Part shown: positions 54,258 through 63,742 of the stretch, one piece after another
Numbering within the stretch: position 1 is the first letter of the stretch
Layout: each line of letters starts with the position of its first letter
Source of the DNA: Tissierella pigra
GTDB taxonomy: Bacteria; Bacillota; Clostridia; Tissierellales; Tissierellaceae
Assembly (NCBI RefSeq): GCF_009695605.1
Contig: NZ_VUNQ01000005.1
Coordinates: 1-64,000, forward strand
Reading direction: 5' to 3'
DNA length: 64,000 nucleotides
Notes under the pieces: model-generated
Databases searched by the model: none
Told to the model about the DNA's origin: nothing
What the model saw: only the letters and a program-made list of their open reading frames with translations
Program-made: the position numbers and the translations under genes

Positions 54258-54467
54258 TTGTATTCTGAGTTACTGAGAATTTTAAGAGGATTAAACAATT
54301 ACACCACTATTTTAATGGTAATAATAGTAGGGATATTTACCTTATTACTAGACGATAGGAAATTTAAACAAAAGGGATATATAAGAGAACTAAAGATATT
54401 GAAAATTATATCCTACTCCTATATAGCCATTGGCGGACTAATGTATATTTTATTATTGGTAATGTGA
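54258..54467 (+). CDS. Small two-helix membrane protein preceding ger operon
   Basis: This ~70-residue protein has two hydrophobic stretches (YTTILMVIIVGIFTLLL and ISYSYIAIGGLMYILLLVM) around a charged DDRKFKQKGYIREL loop. TTG 54258 behind AGGAGGTGG is preferred to GTG 54249, which overlaps the ribosome site. I recognise no family. It starts 10 bases ahead of the GerA gene and may be a small subunit, analogous in position to GerD/small ger accessory proteins; this is inference. Confidence 0.6.
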   Translation: MYSELLRILRGLNNYTTILMVIIVGIFTLLLDDRKFKQKGYIRELKILKIISYSYIAIGGLMYILLLVM

Positions 54468-54477
54468 GGAGATAATT

Positions 54478-55992
54478 ATGCAAAAGATAATTCTTAAAGA
54501 TATAGAAAACAATTTAAAAGTAATAGAGGAACTGTTTAAGGATTGCTATGATATTATAATCAGACGGATTGAAGTAGGAGATGTCTATAGGGTAAAAATG
54601 GCAATAGTATATATAGATGGATTGATAAATAAAGACCATATATCAGAATACACTATTGGTGCTTTACTATCGGAAGAAGAGGTAAAAAATTTCTCACTTC
54701 AAGGGTTTAAGTCTAAATTAACAGATATTATATACAAAGAAGTCTTATATAGTTCTGAACTTTCAGAAGAACATCATATGGATAAAATAATAGATATTAT
54801 TTTATCAGGAGATACTGTACTCTTTATAGATGGTATGGAACAAGCCATTATAATAGGCTCAAAAGGGTGGGCAACAAGGGGAATTAGTGAACCAGAAACA
54901 GAAACTGTAGTTAGAGGACCTAGGGAAGGTTTTACTGAAGTATTGAAGATAAATACAACTTTGATTAGAAGAAGAATAAGGGATACCAACCTTAAAATAA
55001 CTATGCAGAAAGTAGGCAGAAGATCAAAGACTGATGTAGCTGTAATATATATGGATGATATAGTGGATAAGGGAGTATTGCAAGAAGTCAATGAAAGAAT
55101 AAGGTCTATAGACATAGATGCCATACAAGATAGTTCCATGTTGGAAAATTTAATAGAAGATAATTATTTATCTGCATTTCCACAAATAGAGAATACAGAA
55201 AGACCCGATTCAGTAGCAGCAGCATTATGTGAGGGCAGAATAGCCATTATAGTAGATAATTCACCTTTTGCATTAATAGTACCTGCCACAATAGGTACAC
55301 TTTTTCAGTCATCGGAAGACTATTATAACAGATGGACAGAGTCTCAGATTCTAAGAAGTTTAAGACTAGTGGCATTTTTTCTATGTGTATTGTCTCCTGC
55401 ACTTTATATATCCATTATTTCATATCATCCAGGAATATTGCCTACAAAGCTTACATACTATTTAGCTGCCAGTAGGATAAATGTACCTTTCCCATCAGTA
55501 GTAGAAACATTTCTAATGGAAATAACAATAGAACTCATAAGGGAATCAGGTACAAGGATTTCAGGTCCCATAGGTACTACCATAGGAATAGTTGGAGGTC
55601 TTATAATAGGTCAGGCAGCAGTAGAGGCAGGAATAGTCAGCTCTATTTTAATAATTATAGTAGCTGTAACTACTATATCTTCATTTGCTATACCAAGTTA
55701 TGAATTTGCATCAGGACTTAGGGTTTGGAGATTTTTACTTATTATATTTGCTGCATTTTTAGGGTTATATGGAGTAATGCTAGGACTTATAGTGCTTATT
55801 ACTCATTTAATTAAACTAAATAGCTTTGGAGTACCATTTACATCCCCATATTCTGGTTTAGGTATAAGTCAAGGAGAGTTAAAGGATACATTATTCAAAT
55901 CACCAATTCAATATTTAGAAGAAAGACCAACTTTTACTAAACCAAGAAATAAAGTAAGAATGAGGAGAACTTGGAAAGATGAGAGAGACTAA
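54478..55992 (+). CDS. Spore germination receptor subunit A (GerA family)
   Basis: The 504-residue protein has the GerA-family soluble N domain (residues ~1-290). It contains GSKGWATRGISEPETETVVRGPREGFTEVLKINTTLIRRRI, of which the short core EPETETVVRGPREGF is diagnostic. Next come ENTERPDSVAAALCEGRIAI-like, then about five membrane helices from ~293 (LRLVAFFLCVLSPALYISI; GPIGTTIGIVGGLIIGQAAV). It sits in the inner spore membrane as part of a germinant receptor. ATG 54478 follows GAGGAG. It overlaps subunit B by 14 bases. Confidence 0.94.
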   Translation: MQKIILKDIENNLKVIEELFKDCYDIIIRRIEVGDVYRVKMAIVYIDGLINKDHISEYTIGALLSEEEVKNFSLQGFKSKLTDIIYKEVLYSSELSEEHHMDKIIDIILSGDTVLFIDGMEQAIIIGSKGWATRGISEPETETVVRGPREGFTEVLKINTTLIRRRIRDTNLKITMQKVGRRSKTDVAVIYMDDIVDKGVLQEVNERIRSIDIDAIQDSSMLENLIEDNYLSAFPQIENTERPDSVAAALCEGRIAIIVDNSPFALIVPATIGTLFQSSEDYYNRWTESQILRSLRLVAFFLCVLSPALYISIISYHPGILPTKLTYYLAASRINVPFPSVVETFLMEITIELIRESGTRISGPIGTTIGIVGGLIIGQAAVEAGIVSSILIIIVAVTTISSFAIPSYEFASGLRVWRFLLIIFAAFLGLYGVMLGLIVLITHLIKLNSFGVPFTSPYSGLGISQGELKDTLFKSPIQYLEERPTFTKPRNKVRMRRTWKDERD

Positions 55993-57085
55993 TGAAATAT
56001 CAAGTGTTCAAATAAGAGGATTAATTGTTTCTACAGTAATTGGTGTAGGAATATTATCTCTGCCCAATAAAATGGCAATAGCTATAGGAAATGACGGATG
56101 GATACCCATAATACTTGGAGGAATATTTTCGATTATAAATGTATTTATTATAAATAAAATATTTCAGATCTATCCAAACAAAGATTTTTTTGAAATAGGA
56201 AGAGAAGCCTTAGGAAAATGGGTATTTAATTTTTTTATTTTTATTTTTTTTATATATAATATGGCGGTTATGGCTTCCTTATCTAGGAATCTTGCAGAGT
56301 TAGTAAAAGCATTTTTACTAGAAACCACTCCTCCAGAAGTTTTGATAATCACCTTTATACTTGCTACAACATATATTGCAAGATCAGAAATACAAATAAT
56401 TGGAAGATTAGGATACCATATATATCCAATTATAATAGTAAGTATAATAATCTTAATTATATTTTCTTTGCCAAGTATAGATTATACAAATGCACTACCA
56501 GTATTTCAGTTTGATATAAGCAAACTACCAAAGGCTGTGCTAGATTCCTATTTCAGCTTTGTAGGATTTGAAATACTTTTATTTGCAATCCCCTTTGCTG
56601 AAGATAGGAATAATAATTCTAAAATTGTAAGAACCAGTATTTCGGCAATAATTATAGTAACTATTATATATTTAGTAGTATTTTTCCTTACACTATCACA
56701 GTATGGATTACACAGTTTACAAAGGCAAGCATTCCCTACAATATCCCTTATTAAGGAAATAGATTTGCCAGGATTTTTTATTGAAAATCTAGATGGCGTA
56801 GCCATGGCTATTTGGACACTGGTTATATTTGCAACAATGGCTCCAACTTACTATTCAGCAGGAAAGATATTATCAAATTTATTTGCAGTAAGAGAACATG
56901 GTTTTTTTATAATTCCAATGATACCAATTATATATATTTTTTCATTGATTCCCCAAAATGTATTGCAAATAGAAACCATATTAGGAACAACGATTAATTA
57001 CCTTGGAATAATAAGTGTGGTTATTCTTCCGACTTTAATTTATCTTATAGGTCTCTTTAAAGTAAGGAGGCGAGCAGATGAATAA
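55979..57085 (+). CDS. Spore germination receptor subunit B (GerB, APC-type transporter fold)
   Basis: The 368-residue protein has about 10 membrane helices of the endospore-germination permease family: ISSVQIRGLIVSTVIGVGILSLP, VMASLSRNLAELVKAFLLETTP and LGYHIYPIIIVSIIILIIF. The helices at VLDSYFSFVGFEILLFAIPF and MAIWTLVIFATMAPTYYSA follow. GerB subunits hold the germinant-binding pocket. The ligand (amino acid, sugar or nucleoside) cannot be read. It lies between A and C with overlaps, a classic gerABC order. Confidence 0.93.
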   Translation: MRETNEISSVQIRGLIVSTVIGVGILSLPNKMAIAIGNDGWIPIILGGIFSIINVFIINKIFQIYPNKDFFEIGREALGKWVFNFFIFIFFIYNMAVMASLSRNLAELVKAFLLETTPPEVLIITFILATTYIARSEIQIIGRLGYHIYPIIIVSIIILIIFSLPSIDYTNALPVFQFDISKLPKAVLDSYFSFVGFEILLFAIPFAEDRNNNSKIVRTSISAIIIVTIIYLVVFFLTLSQYGLHSLQRQAFPTISLIKEIDLPGFFIENLDGVAMAIWTLVIFATMAPTYYSAGKILSNLFAVREHGFFIIPMIPIIYIFSLIPQNVLQIETILGTTINYLGIISVVILPTLIYLIGLFKVRRRADE

Positions 57086-58208
57086 AAAAATAATATATCT
57101 GTCGATTATAATTATATTAATCCCATTTATGACAGGCTGCTGGGATATGCAGGAAATTAATCAAATCCTATTTCCCTATTCCATAGGAATAGACTTAAAT
57201 GAAGGAGAAGGCGAAAGATATGTCATTACCATCACATATCCCAATATAAATGCCATAGGAAAAAATGCAACTCAAGAAGAAAGAATACATATAGTATCTA
57301 CTGTTGCATCATCGGTATTTGAAGGGGCAACACAACTGTCCACCAGATTACAATATCCTTTTAATTTTAAGATGTTGAGGGTTTTAGTGTTAGGTAAAAA
57401 TATAACAAATGATGCAGGGACCGTTAAGGAAATTATAGATGGAATGAGCAGAGATTTTAGTATCAGTAAAAAAGTAAGGATTTTACAAGCAGAAGATAGT
57501 GCTGAGGATTTACTGCTTTCTATACCAAATGCAAAGAGGCAGGAAGTAATAGAAGGAACACTTTTTAGTATGTTAAGCGGTAAAAGAAGTACTTCTAGGT
57601 ATACACCAATAACACTTACAGATTTTATTAGAGAAATAGATTTAAGTGGAGTAGCCATTGCTCCTAGAGCTGCAACAGGTGTGGAAGATATAAAGTTCTT
57701 TGGAGGTGCTATATTTAAAGACTATAAGCTAATAGGATATTTAGACGAAGTACAGAATAGGGCATTGACTATTTTAAAAGGAAAATGGAAAAGTGATTTA
57801 GTAGTAGCTTCATTTCAGGATATGACTATTTCTTATATAACTACTGGTTCTAAGATGAAAAGAAAGTTTATAAAAAATAATGAGGAGTTAAAAGTAAGAC
57901 TGGAAATTCGAGTAGAAGGTGCATTGCAAGAATATATCCATAGAGAAAACCCAACACTTAATAATACAGAATTAATAGAAGATATGGAAAAAGCAATAGA
58001 AAAAGAGCTTACTAAAGAAACTAATGAGGTGTTGGAAATGCTGCAAAAAGAATATAAATCAGATGCCATAGGAATAGGTGAATATATATCAAAATTCCAT
58101 CCTAAAGTATGGAAAGAGGTAGGTAACGATTGGGATGAAGTTTTTGCTGATATGGATATAGAAGTAGACATAGATGTTAAGATTAGAAGAAGGGGACTAG
58201 TTCAGTAG
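57078..58208 (+). CDS. Spore germination receptor subunit C lipoprotein (Ger(x)C)
   Basis: The 376-residue lipoprotein starts KKIIYLSIIIILIPFMTGC with the lipobox cysteine at residue 19, followed by WDMQEINQILFPYSIGIDL, typical of Ger(x)C. The body shows AKEIIDG-like DAGTVKEIIDGMSRDFSISK and a C-terminal domain (ITTGSKMKRKFIKNNEELKVRLEIRVEG core). It completes the receptor. A GTGAATAG-type repeat follows the stop directly; no separate terminator is evident. Confidence 0.93.
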   Translation: MNKKIIYLSIIIILIPFMTGCWDMQEINQILFPYSIGIDLNEGEGERYVITITYPNINAIGKNATQEERIHIVSTVASSVFEGATQLSTRLQYPFNFKMLRVLVLGKNITNDAGTVKEIIDGMSRDFSISKKVRILQAEDSAEDLLLSIPNAKRQEVIEGTLFSMLSGKRSTSRYTPITLTDFIREIDLSGVAIAPRAATGVEDIKFFGGAIFKDYKLIGYLDEVQNRALTILKGKWKSDLVVASFQDMTISYITTGSKMKRKFIKNNEELKVRLEIRVEGALQEYIHRENPTLNNTELIEDMEKAIEKELTKETNEVLEMLQKEYKSDAIGIGEYISKFHPKVWKEVGNDWDEVFADMDIEVDIDVKIRRRGLVQ

Positions 58209-58274
58209 TGAATAGTGAATAGTGAAAAAATACTTCGCAAAGCTATTCACTATTCACTATTAGTTATTAACTAT
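58206..58274. repeat. GTGAATAG-family inverted repeat after ger operon
   Basis: AGTGAATAGTGAATAGTGA pairs with TCACTATTCACT; part of the AAAAAATACTTCG hairpin of 39381 is present in the centre. Confidence 0.65.
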
Positions 58275-58339
58275 TTAAAAAAATTATGTATAAAAAACAA
58301 ATCCCTGGTAACAATGATAATACGAAGGGGGACAAGTCT

Positions 58340-58933
58340 ATGAAATATAAAAAAATTATTTTGGTATTATCCTTATTTATAATTAGCTTTTCTTATATAA
58401 TATATCCTTATATGGAAAATAAGGCTAAGGAAGGGTTTAAAAATGAACTCATAAGATTCCATATAAGGGCAAATAGTGATATGGAAGAAGATCAAGCATT
58501 GAAGCTGAAAATAAGAGATGAGATATTAAAAGAAATGAAAATGAAATTTAAAGATACTGAAACAATAGATGAAAGTAGAGAAGTAATAGAAGCTAACATG
58601 ATGGACATGAAATCCATTACAGAAAATGTAATTAAAAGAGAAGGTAAGAACTATGAAGTAAATATAAGCTTAGGACAAGATAATTTTCCTACAAGAAAGT
58701 ATGGGAATTTAGTATTACCAGCAGGGGAATATGAGACTTTACTTATTACTTTAGGAGAAGGTAAAGGTCAAAATTGGTGGTGTGTCATGTTTCCGCCTTT
58801 GTGTTTTGTAGATATAGAACATTCAGTTGCATATAATCTAGAAAAAGAAGTAGAAACTGAAAAAGAAGAAGAACCAAAACTAAAATTAAAATGGAAAGTA
58901 GCAGATATAGTAAAAAATATAAAAAAGAAATAG
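58340..58933 (+). CDS. spoIIR: Stage II sporulation protein R
   Basis: SpoIIR is secreted from the forespore and triggers SpoIIGA-dependent activation of sigma-E. The ~197-residue protein starts with a signal/anchor (IILVLSLFIISFSYIIYP), followed by LIRFHIRANSDMEEDQALKLKIRDEIL, VNISLGQDNFPTRKYGNLVLPAGEYE and GKGQNWWCVMFPPLCFVD. These are family hallmarks. ATG 58340 behind AAGGGGGAC is preferred to ATG 58286, whose 18-residue extension is hydrophilic and lies in a repeat-derived leader. Confidence 0.92.
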   Translation: MKYKKIILVLSLFIISFSYIIYPYMENKAKEGFKNELIRFHIRANSDMEEDQALKLKIRDEILKEMKMKFKDTETIDESREVIEANMMDMKSITENVIKREGKNYEVNISLGQDNFPTRKYGNLVLPAGEYETLLITLGEGKGQNWWCVMFPPLCFVDIEHSVAYNLEKEVETEKEEEPKLKLKWKVADIVKNIKKK

Positions 58934-58939
58934 ATAAAT

Positions 58940-58970
58940 AACTCCAATTAAGATATGGAGTTGTTTTTTA
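58940..58970 (+). terminator. Terminator after spoIIR
   Basis: AACTCCA / TGGAGTT stem followed by GTTTTTTA. Confidence 0.75.
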
Positions 58971-58981
58971 CATTAATACTC

Positions 58982-59171
58982 AAAAATAATAAAAATACTA
59001 AGAGAACATTTGCAGGATACGATTTAATTCTTAGGGAATGTAAGCTAGAAGTCCGTTAAGCAGTTTGCACTGTTTGAGCGTAGCGAGTTTGCAAACTGTA
59101 GGATTTTTAGCTGGAGTGAGCTATAGAATTATTCGTGTCCGAAACAGTGAACGTGGATTTTTATTATTTTT
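58982..59171 (+). repeat. 190-bp near-palindromic intergenic element, copy 3
   Basis: Same orientation and length as copy 2 (51436-51625). It begins 11 bases after the spoIIR terminator. The roughly 310-base spoIIR-sleB gap holds only this and the terminator. Confidence 0.87.
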
Positions 59172-59244
59172 TTAGTGGGATTTTTATGAATAAAATCTGG
59201 AATATTACTTAAAATAAGTAAAACTATGAAAGGAGTAAATAATC

Positions 59245-59943
59245 TTGAAAAAATTTATTATAATTACCACTGTTTTATCAATGGTTTTGTTATCAGTATT
59301 TTCGTTCTATGAACCTCATGCAAGTAAGCAGAGTGGCTTTTATGCTCCAAGAATTCTTTACTGGGGATCTCAAGGTCAAGATGTAAGGACAGTTCAAGAT
59401 AAACTACTTAGGTGGGGATACTATGATGGTAAAGTAGATGGAGTATATGGTGCAAGAACTTACAGAGCTGTAAGAAAGTTTCAAGCTAAAAATGGGCTTA
59501 CAGTTGATGGCGTAGTAGGAACATCTACAGCTAAGGCATTGGGTATGGCAACAGCAGCAACTACTACTGCTTCAACAGGAGGAGTAGATAGAAAAACCGA
59601 TGAATATCTATTAGCAAGGGCTATACATGGTGAAGCCAGAGGAGAACCTTATGTAGGAAAAGTAGCAGTAGCAGCAGTTATACTCAATCGAACTAGAAGC
59701 TCTTCTTTCCCAAATACAGTAGCCAGTGTAATATACCAGCCCCTTGCATTCACCGCAGTTGCTGATGGACAAATAAATCTAACTCCAAACAAAGATTCCA
59801 TAAATGCCGCAAGAGATGCCTTAAATGGATGGGATCCAACCTATGGATGTCTGTATTATTGGAACCCAGTTACAGCAACGTCTAAGTGGATATGGTCAAG
59901 AAAAGTAATGTTAAAAATAGGTAAACACTGGTTTGGAGTATAA
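59245..59943 (+). CDS. sleB: Spore cortex-lytic enzyme SleB
   Basis: SleB is a lytic transglycosylase that degrades muramic-lactam cortex during germination. The 232-residue protein has a signal segment (IITTVLSMVLLSVFSF) and a PG_binding_1 domain (~residues 34-95, YWGSQGQDVRTVQDKLL, FQAKNGLTVDGVVG). A hydrolase_2 domain follows, with the catalytic Glu in AIHGEARGEPYVGKVAVAAV and CLYYWNPVTATSKW. The TTG start follows AAAGGAG. It pairs with ypeB just downstream. Confidence 0.95.
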   Translation: MKKFIIITTVLSMVLLSVFSFYEPHASKQSGFYAPRILYWGSQGQDVRTVQDKLLRWGYYDGKVDGVYGARTYRAVRKFQAKNGLTVDGVVGTSTAKALGMATAATTTASTGGVDRKTDEYLLARAIHGEARGEPYVGKVAVAAVILNRTRSSSFPNTVASVIYQPLAFTAVADGQINLTPNKDSINAARDALNGWDPTYGCLYYWNPVTATSKWIWSRKVMLKIGKHWFGV

Positions 59944-59947
59944 ATAC

Positions 59948-60047
59948 AGCGAATAACTAATAGTGAATAGTGAATAATTTTTAGTAAGGTTTTCAGGTCT
60001 TTTAATCTTTTCAACTATTAGTTATTAACTATTCACTATTCACTAAA
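59948..60047. repeat. GTGAATAG-family MITE-like repeat between sleB and ypeB
   Basis: The left arm GAATAACTAATAGTGAATAG and right arm CTATTAGTTATTAACTATTC are long inverted repeats spanning almost the whole spacer. The element sits inside the sleB-ypeB transcription unit. Confidence 0.7.
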
Positions 60048-60065
60048 ATAGAAAGGGAGGTAAAA

Positions 60066-61433
60066 ATGGATAAGCGACGACATATAATTGCCCCAGCCTT
60101 ACTAAGTCTTCTACTTATTGCATCATTAGTATGGGGATATAATCAAAATCAAAGCAGGATTAATTATGAAACTGCCTTAGAAAATACTTATCAGAGATTA
60201 TTCTTCGATATTAAGAAACACGTAGAAAATGTTCAGGTAAACTTGTCTAAGGCATTAGTAGCCAGTTCCAAAGAGCAAAATGTAGTATTGTTTTCACAAA
60301 TTATGAATGAGGCATTTTTTGCTAAAGAAAAATTGAGTCAAATGCCAATAACTCATGCAGAAACTGCAAAGACAGAAAAGTTTTTAACACAAACAGCAGA
60401 TTATGCTTCTTATTTAATAAAGAAGCATATGCAGGGAGAAGATATAACTCAAGATCAAAGAGAAACATTAAACAGCCTTCAATCAAATTCTCAAGCATTT
60501 AACCAAGAATTATCAAAATTACATGATAGTCTAATGGATTCCAATTTTGCATTAGGAGCTATGAGCAATCAGCAGAAAAAGAATGTGGAAGAAGGTAATA
60601 ACCAAGTATTCCAGACATCTTTAGTGACAATGGATAAACAAATGGGAAAGATACCAGAATTAATATATGATGGGCCTTTCTCAGATCAAATAGTAAACAA
60701 AAAGGCTGTAGGATTACCGAAGAATGATGTATCTTTAAATGATGCCCAAAAAGCAGCACAGGATTTTTTTGGAAGAGATAGGGTAAAGGGTATTGAGGCA
60801 TTTGAAGAAGGTGAGCATATAAATGAAGCAAGACTTCCAGCTTATACATTTCATTTATATCCTAATAGCCAATCAAAAGACTTAGCAGTATATATGGGAG
60901 TATCTAGAAAAGGTGGTAAAGTAGTTTGGATGGAAAATCCAAGGCCAGTATCTAATGCAAAACTATCTATAAAAAATGCAGAAGAGAAGGCGTTAAAGTA
61001 TTTAAAGGAAAAGGGTTTTGAAAATATGGAGGCAAACTACTCCCTAAAATATAATGGAAGTATATTATTTAACTTTGCTAACACTCAAGATGATATAACC
61101 ATTTATCCTGATTTAATTAAAGTAAAAGTAGCATTAGATACAGGGGAAATAGTAGGATTTAATGCATCTGCATATTATATGAACAACCAAGAAAGAAATA
61201 TAACATCTCCACATTTAACTGAGGAAGAGGCAAGAGCTAAAATAAAAACTGATTTTAATATAGATTCTGCTCGATTAGCCATAATACCAAGTGGTGCAAA
61301 TGAAGTTTTATGTTATGAATTTAAAGGAAAATATAATAAATCAGATTTTATAGTATATATAAATGCCTTAGATGGCAGAGAAGAACAAATTCTACAAATA
61401 ATAAAAGATGAAAATGGTACTCTAACATTTTAA
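60066..61433 (+). CDS. ypeB: Germination protein YpeB
   Basis: YpeB stabilises and localises SleB in the spore integument. The 455-residue protein has an N-terminal membrane anchor (IIAPALLSLLLIASLVWGY) and a helical region (~30-190, ENTYQRLFFDIKKHVENVQVNL, LSQMPITHAETAKTEKFL). Three PepSY-type domains follow (~215-455, e.g. NDAQKAAQDFFGRDRVKGI and YLKEKGFENMEANY). ATG 60066 follows AGGGAGG. A strong terminator ends the pair. Confidence 0.94.
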   Translation: MDKRRHIIAPALLSLLLIASLVWGYNQNQSRINYETALENTYQRLFFDIKKHVENVQVNLSKALVASSKEQNVVLFSQIMNEAFFAKEKLSQMPITHAETAKTEKFLTQTADYASYLIKKHMQGEDITQDQRETLNSLQSNSQAFNQELSKLHDSLMDSNFALGAMSNQQKKNVEEGNNQVFQTSLVTMDKQMGKIPELIYDGPFSDQIVNKKAVGLPKNDVSLNDAQKAAQDFFGRDRVKGIEAFEEGEHINEARLPAYTFHLYPNSQSKDLAVYMGVSRKGGKVVWMENPRPVSNAKLSIKNAEEKALKYLKEKGFENMEANYSLKYNGSILFNFANTQDDITIYPDLIKVKVALDTGEIVGFNASAYYMNNQERNITSPHLTEEEARAKIKTDFNIDSARLAIIPSGANEVLCYEFKGKYNKSDFIVYINALDGREEQILQIIKDENGTLTF

Positions 61434-61436
61434 TAA

Positions 61437-61474
61437 AAACAAGGTTTCGGATAGTTTTTCCGAAACCTTGTTTC
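61437..61474 (+). terminator. Terminator after ypeB
   Basis: AAACAAGGTTTCGGA / TCCGAAACCTTGTTT stem with a short loop and T residues. Confidence 0.88.
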
Positions 61475-61575
61475 TTGTATTTTCTTGCAATTTTTGTTTA
61501 AAAACCATATAATTAGGATATAGTCTAAATATATATACATATATATAGATATATATAAATTTAGGAGGTATAGTC

Positions 61576-62760
61576 GTGAAAAAATTATCATTATTATCAT
61601 TGTTACTTGCACTTACAATATCACTTACAGCTTGTACAGGCGGAGAATTGAAGCTTTATAATGGATTTAACAAAATGCAGAATATAACGTCAGTAGAGAG
61701 TGAAACAGAAATGAATTTCACTTTCAAAGGTGAAGGTTTTGCAGAGGAAGAACAAGTAGTATTTGACCAAATATCTGCTATGTTCAATGATTCAAGTGTT
61801 AAAATTCACCAAAAATCAACTCAAAATAAAGAAAAAACAGTTGCTAAAGCAGAAATGAATACAGATATGAACTTTGGCGGAATGGGTATGAATACTAAAA
61901 TTTGGGTTGATGTAGATATGTCCAAGGATAAACCTAAAATTGTAGAAATAATAAAAATGCCTCAAATGTTAATGGCGTCTATGGCTACAGATGGTACACC
62001 AAAGGAATATGTAGTATATGATATAGGAGATATTCTAAATCAAGAAGATACTTTAAACTTTACTGAGTTAGTAAACTTTATAAAAGAATTTCAACCTAAA
62101 TTAACTGAATTTATGAAATCAATGGAAAAAGATTTCAAGCCTAGTATAGAACTAGTTAAAGAAAAAGGAAAAAGAGAAATTGATGGAAAGAAATTAGATA
62201 TATATGAATTAAAATTAAATGATGATACTCTAAAAGAATTAGTAAAATATGCAGTAAACTATAGTCTAGATTCAGAAGTAGTTATGAATTTTATAAAAGA
62301 ATATATGAATCAAGTGACAAAAGTGGCATTGGCAAATATGCCAGAAAATGAAAGAGCAGATGGAGAAAAAGAAATAAAGGCAGTAACGGAAGAATTAGAG
62401 AAGAAATTGCCAGAATTTAAAACACAGTTTAATAAGTTTATGGAAGATTACAAAGATGTTAAGATACTAGGACAAAATGGAATAAAGATTGAATATGGAA
62501 TCGATAACAAGGGATATATAGTTCATGAAAAAGGAAATATTGATTTAAGAATTGATTTAGCCAATATATCAAAAGTTATGGGTGAAGAAGTAAAAGGTAT
62601 AATAAACTTGGGAATCAACTATAACTCAAAGAGCTATAATATAAACCAAGATATTAAAATAGAAATGCCAACTTTAAATAAAGATAACTCCATTAGCTTT
62701 ATGGAATTAATGGAAAGCCAAATGAATCAAATCCATTCTCCACAACCACAATTACCATAA
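61576..62760 (+). CDS. Secreted lipoprotein of unknown function
   Basis: The 394-residue protein has a lipoprotein signal (LSLLSLLLALTISLTAC, lipobox LTAC with Cys20). The mature part is mostly charged and beta-rich, with ITSVESETEMNFTFKG near the start. This resembles LolA/LppX-like or DUF6612-type lipoproteins that carry hydrophobic ligands, but I do not claim that family firmly. The acceptor site and mature fold are consistent with an envelope role. It has its own terminator and no obvious partner gene. Confidence 0.75.
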   Translation: MKKLSLLSLLLALTISLTACTGGELKLYNGFNKMQNITSVESETEMNFTFKGEGFAEEEQVVFDQISAMFNDSSVKIHQKSTQNKEKTVAKAEMNTDMNFGGMGMNTKIWVDVDMSKDKPKIVEIIKMPQMLMASMATDGTPKEYVVYDIGDILNQEDTLNFTELVNFIKEFQPKLTEFMKSMEKDFKPSIELVKEKGKREIDGKKLDIYELKLNDDTLKELVKYAVNYSLDSEVVMNFIKEYMNQVTKVALANMPENERADGEKEIKAVTEELEKKLPEFKTQFNKFMEDYKDVKILGQNGIKIEYGIDNKGYIVHEKGNIDLRIDLANISKVMGEEVKGIINLGINYNSKSYNINQDIKIEMPTLNKDNSISFMELMESQMNQIHSPQPQLP

Positions 62761-62765
62761 AAAAT

Positions 62766-62796
62766 AAGAGAACATATTTAATATGTTCTCTTTTTG
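62766..62796 (+). terminator. Terminator after lipoprotein gene
   Basis: AAGAGAACATA / TATGTTCTCTT stem followed by T residues. Confidence 0.88.
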
Positions 62797-62845
62797 CTAA
62801 TAAATAAGTATAATAGAGATAGAAGATAGTTAAAGGAGTGTTTTC

Positions 62846-63649
62846 ATGGACAACAGACCAATAGGAGTATTTGATTCTGGAATTGGTGGACTTACTGTAC
62901 TTAAAGAAATAATGGAACAATTACCAGGTGAAGATATAGTATATTTTGGTGATACAGCAAGGATACCCTATGGCTCTAGATCAAAGGAAACTGTAATAAA
63001 ATATGTAATAGAGTCATTTGATTTTTTAATGACTAAGGATATAAAAGCGATTGTCATAGCATGTAATACAGCTTCAGCTTTGGCAATGGAAGAAGCACAA
63101 GCTAAGTTTAGTGTCCCAATTATAGGAGTAGTAGAGCCTGGAGCTAAGGCTGCTGCAGGGTGCAGTAAGAACAATACCATAGGTATAATAGGTACAGAAG
63201 GAACTATAAATTCTGGTGCATACCAAAAAAAAATAAGGAAGATATTACCTACAGCAGAAATCATAGGGGTGTCCTGCCCACTATTCGTGCCTATAGTAGA
63301 AGAAGGCTGGGAAAATTCAGATGTAGCTGAATTGGCTGCAAGAAAATATTTATTGGATTTAAAGGAACACAATATAGATACTTTAGTATTGGGATGTACT
63401 CACTATCCTACCTTAAGATATACCATAGGGAAAATATTAGGAGAAAAAGTAACTCTAGTAAATCCAGCTTATGAAACTGCAAAGCTTACTAAAAATATAT
63501 TAAAAGAAGAAGGATTACTAAATGAGAAAATAGATGGTGGAACTTATAGATACTATGTAAGTGATGCTCCAAGTAAATTTCAAAGAATAGGCGGAAATAT
63601 TATTAGAAGAGAAATAGATGTAGTTGAAAAAGTAGTATTAGGCAATTAA
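62846..63649 (+). CDS. murI: Glutamate racemase
   Basis: MurI makes D-glutamate for peptidoglycan. The 267-residue protein opens RPIGVFDSGIGGLTVLKEI, with DTARIPYGSRS and the two catalytic cysteines in VIACNTASALA (~residue 73) and VLGCTHYPTLRYTI (~residue 184). The length is normal. ATG 62846 follows AAGGAG. A hairpin and a GTGAATAG-type repeat lie after the stop, before a PAS-domain regulator gene. Confidence 0.96.
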   Translation: MDNRPIGVFDSGIGGLTVLKEIMEQLPGEDIVYFGDTARIPYGSRSKETVIKYVIESFDFLMTKDIKAIVIACNTASALAMEEAQAKFSVPIIGVVEPGAKAAAGCSKNNTIGIIGTEGTINSGAYQKKIRKILPTAEIIGVSCPLFVPIVEEGWENSDVAELAARKYLLDLKEHNIDTLVLGCTHYPTLRYTIGKILGEKVTLVNPAYETAKLTKNILKEEGLLNEKIDGGTYRYYVSDAPSKFQRIGGNIIRREIDVVEKVVLGN

Positions 63650-63675
63650 TAGTGAATAGTTATTTCCTATTCACT
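63647..63675. repeat. GTGAATAG-family repeat after murI
   Basis: TTAATAGTGAATAG and CTATTCACTAA flank a short loop. Confidence 0.6.
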
Positions 63676-63704
63676 AAATTAGGCGGAGAACCGCCTAATT
63701 TTAG
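63676..63704 (+). terminator. Terminator-like hairpin after murI
   Basis: AAATTAGGCGG / CCGCCTAATTT with loop AGAA and a short T-run. Confidence 0.65.
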
Positions 63705-63742
63705 GCAATAGATGCCGAATATTAAGCGCTAAGGAGGATTCT

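Noticed and set aside
54258-54467. Fourth germinant receptor subunit
   Set aside because: Only position and hydrophobicity support it; left as an unknown membrane protein.
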